DNA of 64,000 bases from Silene conica (GCA_029255685.2 CM055313.2:31058579-31122578), one strand, 5' to 3'; positions 1 through 13,008 are shown, counted from the stretch's first letter. Translations and numbers: made by a program. The notes: a model not told the origin generated them from the sequence alone.

Positions 1-76
1 GATTCGGCCCTACTACCACTAGCTTCTGTTAGTTGTACCTAGGTTTATCTTTGACCGTGTACACGACCGCGTGTCA
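1..76 (+). mobile_element. 3' end of an Athila-type LTR (fragment)
   Basis: The stretch from about position 9 to 50 matches, as reverse complement, the left end of the minus-strand LTR at 46847-46910 (shared words include CACTAGCTTCT and TTATCTTTG). It ends in GTGTCA at 71-76, a plausible LTR end. The rest of this LTR lies left of the window. Confidence 0.4.
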
Positions 77-339
77 GCAGCGGCTGCCTTTTTTGAATTC
101 ATCATGTGGTACTATTTTTAACTCGGGTCCTAGGCAGTAGCGAAATAATGTCTTCGCGCTGAATCATGTGAATATCAGAGTATGCAGCCAGTTGCCCCCT
201 ACAACGATGGAGAAAATAAATAAATCTACCATTGTTAAAATACAGTAAAAAAAGATTTAGAGGAAATAACATTTCGTGGTGTTCACTTACGACTTTTCGG
301 CCGAAACGGTAGAACTAGACGCGTAATCCATTACGGCTG
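77..339. other. Unassigned spacer between LTR fragments
   Basis: Non-coding. It probably holds the decayed start of the internal region that follows the LTR fragment at 1-76, but no clear primer binding site or reading frame is visible. Confidence 0.3.
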
Positions 340-1608
340 ACACGGCTGTCGCAACCCTTTCAAAAATAAACCAACTGGTCCTAAAACAAATGTAGCAGAG
401 GTAGTCAGGTATCGAATCCATAGGGAGATGAGAATCTAAAGTCTAACAGTGAAAGAAGGGATAAAGAGATATAAAAAAGTAACTAGAGAAAAAAGAAACT
501 AGGATCGTCGGTTCACCATGGCCAAAGATAATGGAAGATACCAAGAACGTCTTAAATTGGGATAGGGGTACTGAAAAGGTCATTTCGGTCCGCTATTCAC
601 CCTAAGATAAAACTAATAAACTTTCACTCTAACTAGTTCATCCCAGAGTTCATAGCCGATCTACCTTTTCCAATCTTTCGATCTAGGTCAAGGGAATCCA
701 AACAATCAATTGAATGCGTCGACTCAAACAATAAAAAGCTATTAAATGCAATGATTACATGCAATCCGAATCCAAATCAATCAAGAAAAAACAACTAACC
801 TAAGCCATGGTTCCCCTAAATCCTAGTATGGAACTTAGCTAATCATGCTCAAACAATTAACAATAATAATAAGGGAGAAGGGATTAACAACATCAAAGAA
901 GAGAGAATGGAGAACATAATTCAATTAACGAAGTAGAATAGAAATACCGCGATTGAAAGTGTGAAACTAATTGATAGAGAATCCAATCCGAGTGCAAGCA
1001 AAAGAAATAATCTATCTATATAATTAGGTTTCTTGAGAATGAAAGTGAAGTAGAGATCTAGCGTTGTCTGTCTCTGTCTACCTACTACTACTGGCGTCTT
1101 GCCCTTTTATGCTTTTGTGGAACCCTTCGAAAATAGGAGAATTGCTGAAATCTCGCTGCAGTGCTCGATCGAGTAAGTGAGTTACTTGATCGAGGCTTTA
1201 TTTGACCCTTCTTGCTCGATCGAGTGAGTGATGGACTCGATCGAGTAAAGTGGTAAACAACAGTCGATAAGAGTTAGTGGAATGTTTGATTGAAGCTTTC
1301 TCATCCTCCAACAAATCGATCGAGTAGAAGAGGATGCTCGATCGAGTTCTTTTGTGCTTTTGGGCGCGGTTCATCTTTCACTTGGGGTTTTGCATTTCTC
1401 AATGTGATATGATTCTTTCCCAACATCTATGGAAGTGCTTGGATATCAAAGATTAAGTTGGTTTCCCTTATTCCCGGCTTCTATCTTCAGTTAATACAAA
1501 ACAAAACCCAGTAGACAATTCGGGGGATAAAAGTAGCCAAAAGTTATGAAATAGAAGATAAATACGTGAAAACTGGACCAAAAAGGTCTATATAAAATGC
1601 ACGTATCA
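340..1608 (-). mobile_element. Athila-like LTR, minus orientation
   Basis: The right end, reading CACGTATCA, is followed by the reverse complement of an Athila polypurine tract (CCCCAAACC), so this is the 3' LTR of a minus-strand element. The left edge TGACACGGC is inferred by analogy with the LTR at 46847 and is less certain. It contains a cluster of TCGATCGA palindromes at 1163-1345. A TATA-like stretch near 1011-1020, in minus sense, lies about 150-330 bp downstream of that cluster. Confidence 0.5.
1163..1345. repeat. Cluster of TCGATCGAG palindromic hairpin units
   Basis: At least five copies of CTCGATCGAG or one-base variants are arranged in pairs that form stem-loops. For example, an arm CTCGATCGAGTAA is followed five bases later by its near-complement. 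It lies in the putative U3 of the minus-strand LTR. The same core recurs at 31573-32054 and 47780-48000. Confidence 0.85.
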
Positions 1609-1839
1609 AATATCCCCAAACCAAACATTTGCTTGTCCTCAAGCAAATAAGCTGCATCCAACTCCGCAAACGGAAGCAAGCACAGAACCATTACTGAAAT
1701 GTCTACTTAAACCAGATTTAAAACACAAGTCAAGACCTAGCACAATTGATCAAAGCGAACGAGTTGTAAGAATGTTTTTCAGGGCGCTACTGAACCGTCA
1801 ACCTTGCGAGACCTTTGATCATGTTATCTAACGGGTCAC
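1609..1839 (-). mobile_element. 3' internal end of minus-strand Athila-like element with PPT hairpin
   Basis: In minus sense, a hairpin TTTGCTTG-AGGA-CAAGCAAA (1628-1647) is followed by a G-rich polypurine tract and then the LTR. The same arrangement occurs at 48310-48348. The region is cut at 1840 by element A. There is no coding sequence. Confidence 0.6.
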
Positions 1840-3150
1840 TGATGTAGTGTGTTTTGTAGGTGCTAAAAATGGTGATTTGGGTTAGACTAAAGTGTTAAAT
1901 TGATGAAAAATGATTGTTAAAAGTCTTGATGTTGCAATATTGGAGGAATGTCTTATGTTGGATAAAAGACGGGTTTTGTGCATTGATTCCATAAATTAGA
2001 TTGGAGTGTTGAAGTGTTGGAGTTGTGGTGGGTTGAATAAGGGAATAGAAGGAAAGCTTTATTGATAGGAGCGTCGCGGGAGAGTTCCAGGAGACTGCTA
2101 GTAGACTGCTAGGAGAGTGCCAGAAGAATGCCAGGAGAGTGCTGGGCGACCAGAATGCGCAAGAAAAAGCATACGAGCAGCGGGCGAGCAGCCCAGAACT
2201 GAAGACGCAAATATTTTATTTCCTTGTTTTATTTTCTTTCCATATTTTTTTTCTTGGGTTTTTAGAAAAAGGACTTACATTGTTTTTACCTAGTATCTAT
2301 TATAATTTACATCAGTTACGTTTGAAGAAGAAGAACCCTAATTAATTTTCATTAACAAAGACATGAACAACTAATCCTTTCATCTCGGATTAAGATTTGA
2401 AGCGACTGATCTATTCAATTTGTCAGACTATTATTCATCTTTCCTTTATCCCTTGAGTATTGTTAATTCTTTGCTTTGATTTTATGCTTGTTGAATGTTT
2501 GGATTGAAGTAGCTAATTAATCTTTACAATTATCAATCTATTGTTATTCTAGTGAATGAATCCGTAATTGTTCAACCTCGCTAGATAAAGTAACGATCTT
2601 TACCCTTTATATTTGATGTGTTTCATCATATCTAGGTAAAAAAAAGAATTAACTTGTGATTCGATCTAATAATCGTGTGTTTTATTGGTCGTCGCTTCTA
2701 TCTTTCCTTATTCAATCAAGCTGTTAATGAATTAAACTTAATCGCGTGTATTAAGTTTTTTGATAATTAGGTTATTTGATTATCGCGTTTCGAGTCAAAT
2801 AACATTACAGAGGAGTTGGAAAATTGTTCCCACGATAGTCTACTCAAGGCTTGATTGGAAGGTGTTAGTCTATGATCAATTTGATAATCAGTTTGTGGAA
2901 ATTCTTACCTCGAGACCGTTTAAATCATCTAAATTCATATTTATTATTCTTCGTTCAATTGCTTATTTAATCTCTAGTTTAGTTATTCAGTCTTCTGAAT
3001 CCCCCCATATTGGTTACTTATTTTTTATACTATAATTCACATAAATTATATCGCCTTCTATGTGGATCGATCCTTATTCCATATACTATTTTAGTTAAGG
3101 TTTTAAGTGTATAAATATTATCTTTGGGAGCATACGACTTCAGCTCACCA
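1840..3150 (+). mobile_element. 5' LTR of Athila-like element A
   Basis: The right edge is set by the degenerate Asp-type primer site that begins just after it. Before that edge the words ATCTTTGGG...CTCACCA parallel the LTR end of element F. The left edge TGATGTAGTG at 1840 is where the minus-strand element sequence stops. No second copy of this LTR lies in the window, so there is no target duplication to confirm the edge. At about 2070-2160 it holds an imperfect short repeat rich in GAGAGTGCCAG-like words. Confidence 0.45.
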
Positions 3151-3153
3151 AGT

Positions 3154-3175
3154 TTTCGTGTCGTTGTCGGGAAGG
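3154..3175 (+). other. Degenerate primer binding site of element A
   Basis: The stretch TTTTCGTGTCGTTGTCGGGA aligns with the Asp-tRNA site of element F (TGGCGCCGTTGCCGGGGA at 18828) with several substitutions. It is correctly placed between LTR and gag. Confidence 0.55.
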
Positions 3176-3231
3176 CAATAGTTAATTTTTGTGTTTCTTT
3201 AGTGTAGATTTTTATTTTATTGTTTCAGTGT

Positions 3232-4846
3232 ATGCCTACTACTCGTTCTGCGGACCAACCACTCGAGCCTTACGACTCAGAGATTGAACGCACATTTTTC
3301 AGGTTAAGGCGAGTCGGGGAAGGTTTGTTCGTTGCTTTTGAGCACCTAGATTCCGAAAAGAATATACACTCTAATCCAGACACTTCGGAGATTTCTACTA
3401 CTACTGAGAATATGGCTCGAGAGACTCGAACATTAAGGGAGCTTACAACTCCAAATCTTGACGTTCAACCATTTTGTATCACTTTTCCAGCCTTGGATGA
3501 CGGAGTAACTTTTGAACTGAAATCTAATTTGATACATCAATTACCAAGTTTCAGTGGTATGAGCATCGAGGATCTGAATAAACATCTTTCGGACTTTCTT
3601 ATTGTTTGCACCGGTATGAAGCCAGCCAATGTCACAAAAGAGCAGTTGAAATTAAGGGCATTTCCTTTCTCCTTGAAGGATAATGCAAGAGATTGGTTAA
3701 ATTATCTACCATCGGGGAGTATCACTACTTGGGTAGGTATGAAGAAGGCGTTTTTGGAGAAATATTTTCCCCCTTCTCGATCATCTTACCTGAAAAGAGC
3801 CATCAGTAATGTTGAACAGCAAGATGGAGAAACTATGTATGATTTCCTTGAGAAATTTAAGAAGCTTTGTGCTAGTTGTCCTTACCATGGTTACTCTGAC
3901 CAAGACCTCATCATGTATTTTGTGGAGGGCTAAACCAAGATGATCTTCGTATGATTCAATTTGCTTGTGGGGAAAATATAGCCAATAAGAAACCAGATGA
4001 AGCTTGGGAGGTTATCATAGAGCTAGCTGAGACCTCTAGACAGTTGGAGAGGAGACCATCACGAAGAGGAGTGAGTGTTATTGGTGTTAGTCCTGGCTTG
4101 GAGGAAAAAGTTGATAATATTGTTTCCACTCTCCGTGATATGTTATCGGAGAGACAAATTGCTACTGTTAGTGGCATATGCGGCGCTATTGAGGGTCATC
4201 CTAGCGAATTATGCCTTTAAATGCAAGAGGGTGGTGTTGAAGAGGTGAGCGGTGTTTGGGAGAGTATTACCAATAATAGGAAATGGGATCCTTATTCCAA
4301 GACCTATAATGAAGGATTGAAATCTCATCCTAACTTTCGTTGGGGAAATTCCCAAGCTGGTCCATCATCTAGCCCTCATAGAGGTCAGTTTCTTCAACGA
4401 CCACAAGGTCAACAATTTACTCAACAAGTGCCACAACCAGCAACTCAGTAGGCACCACCGAGCTCATCAATGTCCACGGAGGATATGATTCGTGCTCTTG
4501 CTCTCAATGTCACTCAAGATAGGGCAGACAACAAGCAAAACTTTAAGAATCTTAAGAATTAAGTGAGTCAATTGTCCATTGTGGTCAATCGGTTCGAAGC
4601 TAAACAATTGGGAGTTATGCCATCTCAAACGGTAGAGAATCCGAGGAAGAATGTGAGTGCAGTGTCCTTGAGAAATGGAAGGCAATTAGAGGAACGAAGT
4701 AGAGAAGCCCAAAGCTAAATCCAAAGAAGCTGACATTCAAGAGGAAGAAGAGATAGTGATTGATGATGGGAGTTCACAAGTGATTAAAGAGATGAAGTGG
4801 TGCCTAGTTCAACTGCCACAGACCCACAGATCCAGATGTATGATCC
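3232..4846 (+). pseudogene. gag: Athila-like gag (element A), broken
   Basis: Start chosen at 3232 because the sequence after it (residues around LEPYDSEIERT) parallels the start of gag in F (LDLEIERT); an in-frame ATG also lies at 3220. The retrotransposon gag core is visible at about residues 90-235, including a DNARDWLNYLPSGSI stretch. A one-base deletion near 3930 shifts the frame, which resumes as a separate frame at 3951-4220. In-frame stops follow at 4218-4220, 4449-4451 and 4560-4562. A weakened cysteine-histidine knuckle (CGAIEGHPSELC) lies near 4180-4215. A proline-glutamine-rich linker follows. The gene is split at 4846 by element D and resumes at 42059. In the family, gag forms the cytoplasmic virus-like particle; this copy cannot make an intact one. 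Confidence 0.85.
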
Positions 4847-5705
4847 TGTTGGGATATTTATGTCCTCACCAATAGTGCGATCACATAATTAAATCTCATC
4901 ACGAGAATGCGCAAGGGATGATACGAAATTATATTGTCAACTGACCAACATTAATCAGTAATGATTGGCTAGCTAGAGTTTGACATTATTGTCGTTTGAC
5001 GGTGGTGGTCAGTTGATCCCTTTAGGTCACACCTATAGGACAATTCCCTTAATTGATAAACTGATCAAAGGAATATTTATTTGATCATATTCCTTAAACT
5101 CGGATATCGAGAAATCAGAGGTAAATCTTATTGTAAGATTTTTGTTTATAATTGAAACGTATCAATTATCTAACACTAAACGATATTTATGAAATGTCGT
5201 AATTAGAATGAATAGGGTTGTATATTATTACAAGGGTTGTAAATGGTATTGACGATTTTTAATAATAACCATTTTATATATATATTAATAATTTCGAATT
5301 ACTTGTCAATTGTTAAATATGATTTATTTAATTTATAAATAATATTTATTTGATAAATATACTTTTTAAATTAAAAACAATAATTGTTTATAACATTGTG
5401 ACATAATGTATGTTACAAATGTAATATTGTACAATTTGACACAAATAAAATGGATGTCCATTTTACCATAAAATGTGACGGTTTGGGGAGGTGGTTAAGG
5501 TGTGATTATTGCTCTTAATTAACCTAAGACATGATGATTAAAGTAGTGCCTTGAGAACTCACACCTAGAGCCACCCTAAGAGCATTGAAATGGGAACTCA
5601 CACCTAGAGCATGCATAAGATCTTGATAATATCTAATTAATATGTTAATTAACTATTTCATTAGTATGACTAAGTTTTTAGGGTTTGAGACCTTAGAACC
5701 TAACA
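4847..5705 (+). repeat. 5' LTR of D
   Basis: Starts TGTTGGGATA and ends CCTAACA. It matches 40537-42058 along its length, except for a TA-repeat expansion in the other copy and a missing block after about 5595. A U3 box at about 4965-5040 resembles boxes in the LTRs of K and G. Confidence 0.93.
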
Positions 5706-5707
5706 AT

Positions 5708-5719
5708 TGGTATCAGAGC
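5708..5719 (+). other. Primer binding site of D (initiator Met type)
   Basis: TGGTATCAGAGC begins two bases after the LTR end. This is the usual plant Copia site, complementary to the 3' end of initiator methionine tRNA. Confidence 0.93.
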
Positions 5720-8151
5720 AAATCGGTTGTTTGCATGCTTTTCGTTTATATTTTTACGAAGTTATTAGATAACAAAAATAAAATTGAAATTTTATATCGT
5801 ATTTGATATGGCCGAAATTTCTAATGCATGAATACCTACTGGTCCTAAAAGTATTTTAGGATATTCGGAATTATTTTTGGATATATATTGTTCATAAGTA
5901 TTTTTATTTCGGTTTTTATCATTTTTAATGGTTAAAATGAATTATTTTTGGGAAAAATAGCTATTATTAACTTCTGGCCGAGATTTTTTAGTATGGTTTC
6001 ACATGTATTTCCTATGAAATGAATATGAATTTTCGTAAATATTGGAGTTAAAATACATGGTTTATGAATTTTAAATGTTAAAATGCCATAAAATGAAAAT
6101 AAATGGGTTTATATAGTGATATTTCGAATTTGACTATAAAAAATTTTGAGTATGTCACATGCAATATTTAAAATTTAATGTATATTAAATTTTCCAGAAA
6201 TTTTTCACATATATTGCATGATTATTGATTTTTAGTGTAAAAATCGGATAATAAGTGACATAATTTCGACTTTAATAGTTTGAGTTGGAATTTGGCCATA
6301 AAACTTTTACACAATGTCATATATATTATTTCCAGCATGTGTAAAAATTTCGAGATTTTTATTTGATGTTATGCTTGTGAAATAATTTTAATGGTTAAAA
6401 TTGGACGATATATGACATAAATTGTCAAAAATAGCAAAAGTTGTTAAAATGGCCAAAAAATTTAACCCATAAAATTCATATTTGATATGTTCATCACCAT
6501 ATTTTTCTTGGGAGCCAAAAGTTTCTTTTTTATTTAATTTTTATTTATTAAATGTTATATTTAAAAATTGAATAATAAGAGTCATTTTATGAAAATTTCG
6601 GATATTGGGCAGTGTGTTATTTAAATTTTCTGTCCATTTCAGTTTCTTAAACTGTTTTGGAGAGTGTGGAAATATTATTAGTATTTTAAATGCTTTTATG
6701 AAGGTAATTATTGAATTTCCGACTCAAAATACGCGTTTTTACGTCTTATTTATGATATAAATAATAAAACCGTATAAATACTAATTTTTTAAAGTTCTGA
6801 AATTTTAAGAAATTCAAGAATGTTCAAAAAATTTGAATTTTGAGGTTTTTCAAAATTTTATGACTCTTTTAGATTTTATATTATTTTTCCATAAAACCGA
6901 TTAATACCGAACAATATTATAATATTAAGTTAAGTCATGTTCAAAGTTTGAGTAAGACTAAATTTTGAAACCTAAATGAGTTAGGATGATTAACTTAAGA
7001 GTGAATTTCGATTCACATGATGCCAAGTGTTTTTGATCGTTAAAACACGCAATTCCATAAAACCAAGGTATACGATAACTATATATAAATGATATTCAAT
7101 AGGACGATTTGGCTTAGGTTTTGCATGTTAGTTCATATTCATAAGCATTGCATATTCTAATTATGATTGTCATGATTTTATTTACGTAATTTTGGATTAT
7201 ATAATTTACTTAGTATAACCTTAGTTTTAATCGATATTTCCCGTAATGTAAGGGGTTATCGATTCGGATGTAATTAATGTGATCTCGTATCACTTTATTT
7301 ATTGTTTTCTATTTTATAACGTATAAAGTAGATAGAAAAGTTGTAATTTATGTATATTCCGGAGAGCCTTGAAGACGATGCCATTCGGGCAGGAGTCCCG
7401 ACCAAGACGGTGTTTGCCTTGGGATGCGTGCCTCGTGAAGATCAAGGGACCAAAGGAGTTGGTTTCCGATTTTGTACTTTTATTATTTTCTTTTCTAGGA
7501 AGGTCATACTAGGGTTTATTATGCTTTAAGTTTTATGCTTTTATTTTGCTTTATATGTTTGCATACATAGCCAAATCGTCATATCATGTCATGCATTTTA
7601 TTCGAATACGTCGACCTAGTCAATTAAATTTATCGATTATTCACCGACTTAGTTCACTTAAACGGAGATAGATAATAATTTGACTAGCTCTCTTACATTA
7701 TAAATATTGAGACTTAGCCTTACCAAAGAGTATAGACCCATGACTCCCTTCTTCATAAGAAAGTGGGCTCGGCTACACCGGGGTGCTAAGCTAGTTACGT
7801 TTGGGTAAGTGGAGTAATATGATTACACCTTGAAATTTGGTCGATCTCAACGAAGGTATTCGTAACCGTAGTTGCAATAAGTTCGGGCTAAAGACAATTT
7901 ATAGGAAATTGTCGACCGAGAGTTCTAAGGTAGAACCGATTAAAGAGTTAATCCACCAAATTATATCAATAAGGGATGAATCGGCTACACCGTGCCCAAA
8001 TTAGTATGGATTTGGGTTTCGGAATCGTTTACTTAATTGGGTAAGAGATCATTAAGTAAATGCTAAACTTGTTTAAATATAATTACGAGTTAAAAATGAT
8101 ATTGTTTTAATTCCTTTACTTTTATTTGTAGTTTAATTTTCAACATCGTCA
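5720..8151 (+). other. Leader of D (non-coding, 2.4 kb)
   Basis: AT-rich and without a credible reading frame. Two blocks (about 7345-7475 and 7720-8060) are recognisable in the leader of K (reverse complement, about 55900-56640) and more weakly in G (about 32565-33270), so they are conserved non-coding parts of this Copia lineage. Confidence 0.75.
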
Positions 8152-9114
8152 ATGGCAACCAACGCTCCACCTCTCACTAATGTATCATGGCTTCGATCCT
8201 TCATGGATCGATGCAAACTCGATAAGCATGGTTCCAACTTTAAGGATTGGGATGCGCAATTAGTTTTGGCCGCTCAAGGTGACGATAAGACTCGTTACCT
8301 CATCGAAGCTGCTCTTCCCGCTCCAACCGATCGTTCCGCGGCTCCAACTCGTGAGGCTTATGAAGCCTATATGAAAGAGTCCTCCGCTCTCAAGAATGTG
8401 CTTATCTTCTCCATGGAGCCGGATCCCCAAAGGAGTATGATTAAGTTAAGCACGTCATATGAGATTTACACCAAACTTGCGACCATGTTTTCACAAACTC
8501 CAAAGATTAGTCCTCATGTACTCAAATTAGTTGAGTTTGTGGAGACTCTCAAGTTGCAAGAATTGGATGTTCCCGACTCTCTCATCATTGACCGAGTTCT
8601 TCACTCTCTCAATAAGGTGAAATCGTATGCTCAATTTCGGGTGAATTTCAACATGCGAAAACAAGAAACCACATTGGACGAATTGCATAAGATGCTCGTC
8701 CAAGCCGAGAGGGACATGAGACTTCATGAAAGTTCTACTAAAGATGTTTTGAACATCGAAAAGAAAGGGAAAGGCAATTTTAAAAGGAGTGCCTTCAAAG
8801 GCAAGGGCATGAAAACGTTCAAGCCCAAACCGGATAAAGAGAAGGCCTTTTCGAAAGGCGCTTCCACCTCATCTTCAAAATATGAAGATAAGTGCCATTA
8901 TTGCACGAGGTTAGGGCATTGGAAACGTAATTGCCCCAAATACTTGACCGATCTCAAAAATGGAAAAACTCTCGCCGTAGGTAATAATTCTCGTTTAAAA
9001 TTCATGTTATTTTGTCAACTTATGTATGGTGATACAAATTGTTGACTTTTACCCCTTTTTAATTGTTTTAAAGGGCCACCTCCTAATGACAAAGGCAAGG
9101 AGAAGGAAGCTTGA
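8152..9114 (+). CDS. gag: Copia gag of element D, two exons
   Basis: The reading frame from the ATG at 8152 has a Copia gag N-terminus (residues around SWLRSFMDRCKL and SNFKDWDAQL). A lysine-rich segment follows, then a CCHC zinc knuckle CHYCTRLGHWKRNC at residues 248-261. Unspliced, it ends at 9045 (297 residues). A candidate intron 8981-9073 (GTAATA...TTAAAG) joins phase 1 to exon 9074-9114 and gives a short basic tail ending DKGKEKEA. Element K has the homologous tail after an intron at the same place. About 20 residues are missing near nucleotide 8500 compared with K. Gag binds element RNA and forms cytoplasmic particles in this family. No protease or polymerase follows. I judge gag identity as certain and the splicing as well supported but untested. 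Confidence 0.85.
8981..9073 (+). other. Candidate gag intron of D
   Basis: 93 nt, AT-rich, with donor G|GTAATAATT, acceptor TTTTAAAG and a possible branch motif TTGAC near 9042. Its middle resembles the K intron (54812-54899, minus), with TTATGTAT and TGATACAA shared. Splicing keeps the frame in both elements. Confidence 0.65.
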
Positions 9115-9888
9115 AGTTCCTTCATGGATTGCTATGGTAGCATCCAATTGATTGAAGACTTGAAGAGCTTGGCTCTAATTTTCATTATTGTCTTCTTTCA
9201 TTTATGCATTTTTATTTTTAGAACAATTTCTTTTCTTGTAAGACAAGGATTTAAATCCCAAACAATGGTTGTATTTTGGATATTAGTAACTTGGTTTTCA
9301 ACCCAAGTCACTACTTTTGTTCTTAATCAATTTATTGATTCCTAAAATGAATTGCATGCTTTGTCAAACAAGAATTAAAGTGATATTTATAAATCACTAA
9401 AGAAGTATCATGAAACGTTCATTATAAAATAACTTTGATACGATCAATATAAAGAATCAAAGTGTTGATTAATTAAAAACGAGAACTACAACTCAAAGAG
9501 AAAACATTCAATCAAACTGAAATATAATTAGTTCATTATAAGATGATCATTTTAAGTGAAAATGAGAATCAACCCTAATACTATTCATCATTTGTTAACA
9601 TTGGTTATGGTAAATAACTATCCTTGTGAAAATAAGGGTTATTTTAAAAGGATAGAGTGGGAGAAAATATTTCCCGCAAACCAATGGAATATATGTGGGA
9701 TCTTAAAGAAGAGTCTTACAAGGGTTTCTTATGAATAACCCTAGATGAATAAACAACATAAACTACGAGAGGACACTGAAGAAACTACGGGAGGACACTA
9801 GAGGAAATGTTCCTTATGTTCATTGTTTCAAAGAGAGGATAAAAGAAACCCCGCATGAATCGGAAGGAATTTCGGTTCCTTAATGTAA
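9115..9888 (+). other. 3' tail of D, first segment
   Basis: Non-coding sequence after gag, AT-rich, with no domain recognised. It continues after H at 29889-29988 and after G at 39168-40536. Confidence 0.7.
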
Positions 9889-9893
9889 CACCC

Positions 9894-12041
9894 CCATTTA
9901 TTTAAGAGCCTTTAGCAAGACATTCTCAAATAAATAGAGTTGTTACCATCTCGGAATGTCAAAGGTAGTGAATAACAAAGTAAAACAAACCAAAGTATTT
10001 TATATAAAACTGATTAAATTTGAACTTTGGATATTACAACTACTATGCAAAGAATAAAGTACAACTGATAACATCTAAGTATGTGATCTAAATCTAAGTA
10101 AGTCCAAGCCATGTCTCTCTCCATGCCCAAGCTCCTAATCCATCTGTCTCTGACCTGTAGAATCTACTCCCCATTCCGGATCATCGTAGATGTACACGAA
10201 TACACTGTCAACCTCGCGGTTGAGTAGGATAACACAAAAATAGATAATGCAACAATTATGATATGCAAATGCAATGATATGCTCGAGCTCAATCTCAATC
10301 TCAATCACAATCTCAAACCCGAAACACCCAGCCATACCGAACCTCCCGGCAGACTATAATCGGTCGTCGCCGAACACCAGCTCAATAGCTGATAAGACAC
10401 CAGGCCTGGTCTGCAGAACCACCCTGGGCTTTATATCAGAACAACATCTGATTCTAATCTTTCTCAGTAACCAATGCATATGCTATGCTCATGAATGCAA
10501 CGATATAATTATTCAACCATGTCATCAAATAATGAAATGCTCATGTCATTACCAATAATCAATAATCAATCCAACCAATATTATTCTCAGATCAATCATA
10601 CTCAGCATCCACAACACACAATACAACATCCATTCATACACATCACAGAGTATAAGGTCAATGTAACCTACATGTATTAGCAAGTCTGCAAACGAATCAC
10701 CCTCTAGAAGTATTCCACCTCGAACTCAGTTCCTATAAATATTACTTAATGTCAAATACTACTCATACAACCGACACCACTAAATCACTTGTTCAAAATT
10801 ACTTATAGCCTCTTGCAAAATTGTACAAATAAACGTGTCCGGCACGTACCAAAAATTATTAACTAAGTATACATATCAATTGTTAACCAAATATAACTTA
10901 CTGTATATAGACTTATTAATTATGGACTTACTAAAAATAGTACTTACCAATATAGCATTAAATCATTTCACGATTGTTACGAATTAATTAGACTTACTAA
11001 AAAAATAAACTTGCTAAGTTTAGATTTACTAATTATAGCACACAAAGACAATAACCACATATTGCTAACTTTTGACATACTCAAAACCAATACTAAAAAT
11101 AAATCCTAGCATCAATAGCAATTTAAATAACAATTATTAATAATATTACTAACATAGCATTTCCCAAAACTAAATAATAATACCATTGATAATTAAAAAA
11201 ACTACTAACACCATATGTAATAATAATAACAATGATAATAATAATATAATCATAATAATGATAACAAAGATTATATTGATCATGATGATAATGATAAGAA
11301 GGCAACAAAACAACTTAGCAAATACAATCACGACAACGGACTACCAACACGCACTATTCAAAACCGTGACCGCTAACCCCAAAAACACCAGCCCCTTCAC
11401 CGTCTGCCACCTCTGACTCCCTTACTGACACCACCGGGCTCGCCCCTGAGCCACGGTGGTCCCAGGGGGGGACCAGTAGCGGCCGATTACAACCACCACT
11501 ACCAGAAGACTGTCTAAAACACACCACCACCACTCTGTTCTATTTTCTCGCGGCTAACCTACTCTACGAAACCCGCTGCTAATGCTGACACGACACCCCA
11601 TTACCACCGCAACAACAACCAGACTAACCCCCTGACTATCACCATCACAAAAACCACAACACTCATTGAAAACGTAAACAACATACGGATCGACTTACAG
11701 TACGAAAATCATGTTATAACTCTGTTCCGGCAAACGAAAACAACGCCCCCATTACACACTGTTAAAACCACCACCTACGAGGGTCCTAGGTGGCCAACGA
11801 CAACCCCACCATGGTCAAAACACGACTACTATACGCCCTAGACTAGTAGTATATACAAATCAGAAACGAAATCATACATTCACCATGAGAACAAACGAAT
11901 CGAAATTTAAAACGCAAAACCCAGAACTGATCAAGCCGTGTGATCTTACCTATTTGCGTGCGTGTCGAGCAACCCTAGGTTACCTTAAACCCACCGTGAA
12001 GACCACCCTGCTACTCCTTGGTATGACGGCTGATGATGTGG
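9894..12041 (-). repeat. LTR of H, left part
   Basis: Starts TGTAACACCCCC and is cut at 12041 by E (duplication TGTGG at 12037-12041). It contains an AT-rich ATA/AAT microsatellite tract at about 11180-11300. A strong hairpin lies at 11430-11460, with arms ACCACCG and CGGTGGT enclosing GGCTC and GAGCC. Confidence 0.8.
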
Positions 12042-13008
12042 TGTAACAGCCCGTATATTTTCGTAAAGGACTATTTTATTAAATAAAGTAATTTACGGAA
12101 TTTAATAATAATTCAATAATAATAGTAAGTTATATTTTTAAGATTTCCGTTAAGTTTTACCTTTAAATCATTTAATCTTAAGATGCCTTGTTTATTTTGT
12201 ATCAACCCGTCTCACATTTCCGGTTCACTTAAATATGTAAACCTGTTTGTGTTATCCAAGTCCGTTTCCTTTTAAACGGAAAAGACAATTCTAATCCCTA
12301 AAACCCTTATTGTATGTCGACATTTCATCCTTCATAAAAACAATACACTGCTTCCTTCATTTCTCCATTTCTCATCAAACCTCCAAGCTTCTTTTCGATC
12401 TTTCTCCATCATCCGTCCTTCAAATCGAGGAAGTAAGTACATTTTCGGAATCCTCATCGAATTTGCAAGCCATCCGTCACTTCCGATTTTCATTTCGTGC
12501 CACTTCAAAAATAGGCTGTTTTGGAGTAATCCGTTTATAGCCTAGTTTTAATTGTTTTTCGTGTTGTAGGAAGAGCCCTAGAAGATCCCAAGAAAGACGT
12601 GATTGAAGAGAAGATTGGAGCTTAATCGCTTAAGAGGTGACTATTATGAGTAACTCGGCCTTTTTGTCTAAATTAGCACTATATGTGATTGATTGTGTTT
12701 TGTGAAAGTTAGTATGTTTATTGAGTTACCAATGTTCTTCTTATGTTGTTCAAACTGATTTGGTGAAGTTTTATTGATGAAATTGATGAGGAAATGGGAT
12801 TTAGGTGTATACATGTTAAGACCGGTTTAATTTGGGATTTTGGTGTTAAGTCATGGAATGATGGTTTGTATACATGTTCATATGTTTGTTTGATGTGGCT
12901 TACATGCTGGAAGTATGGAATTGTTGCTTGGAAACATGTTTAAGTCGGATTTGTAAAGTATTGAAAAGGTTGCAATTGGCGAAAATGGCGTTTTGCGTGA
13001 ACAGAGGC

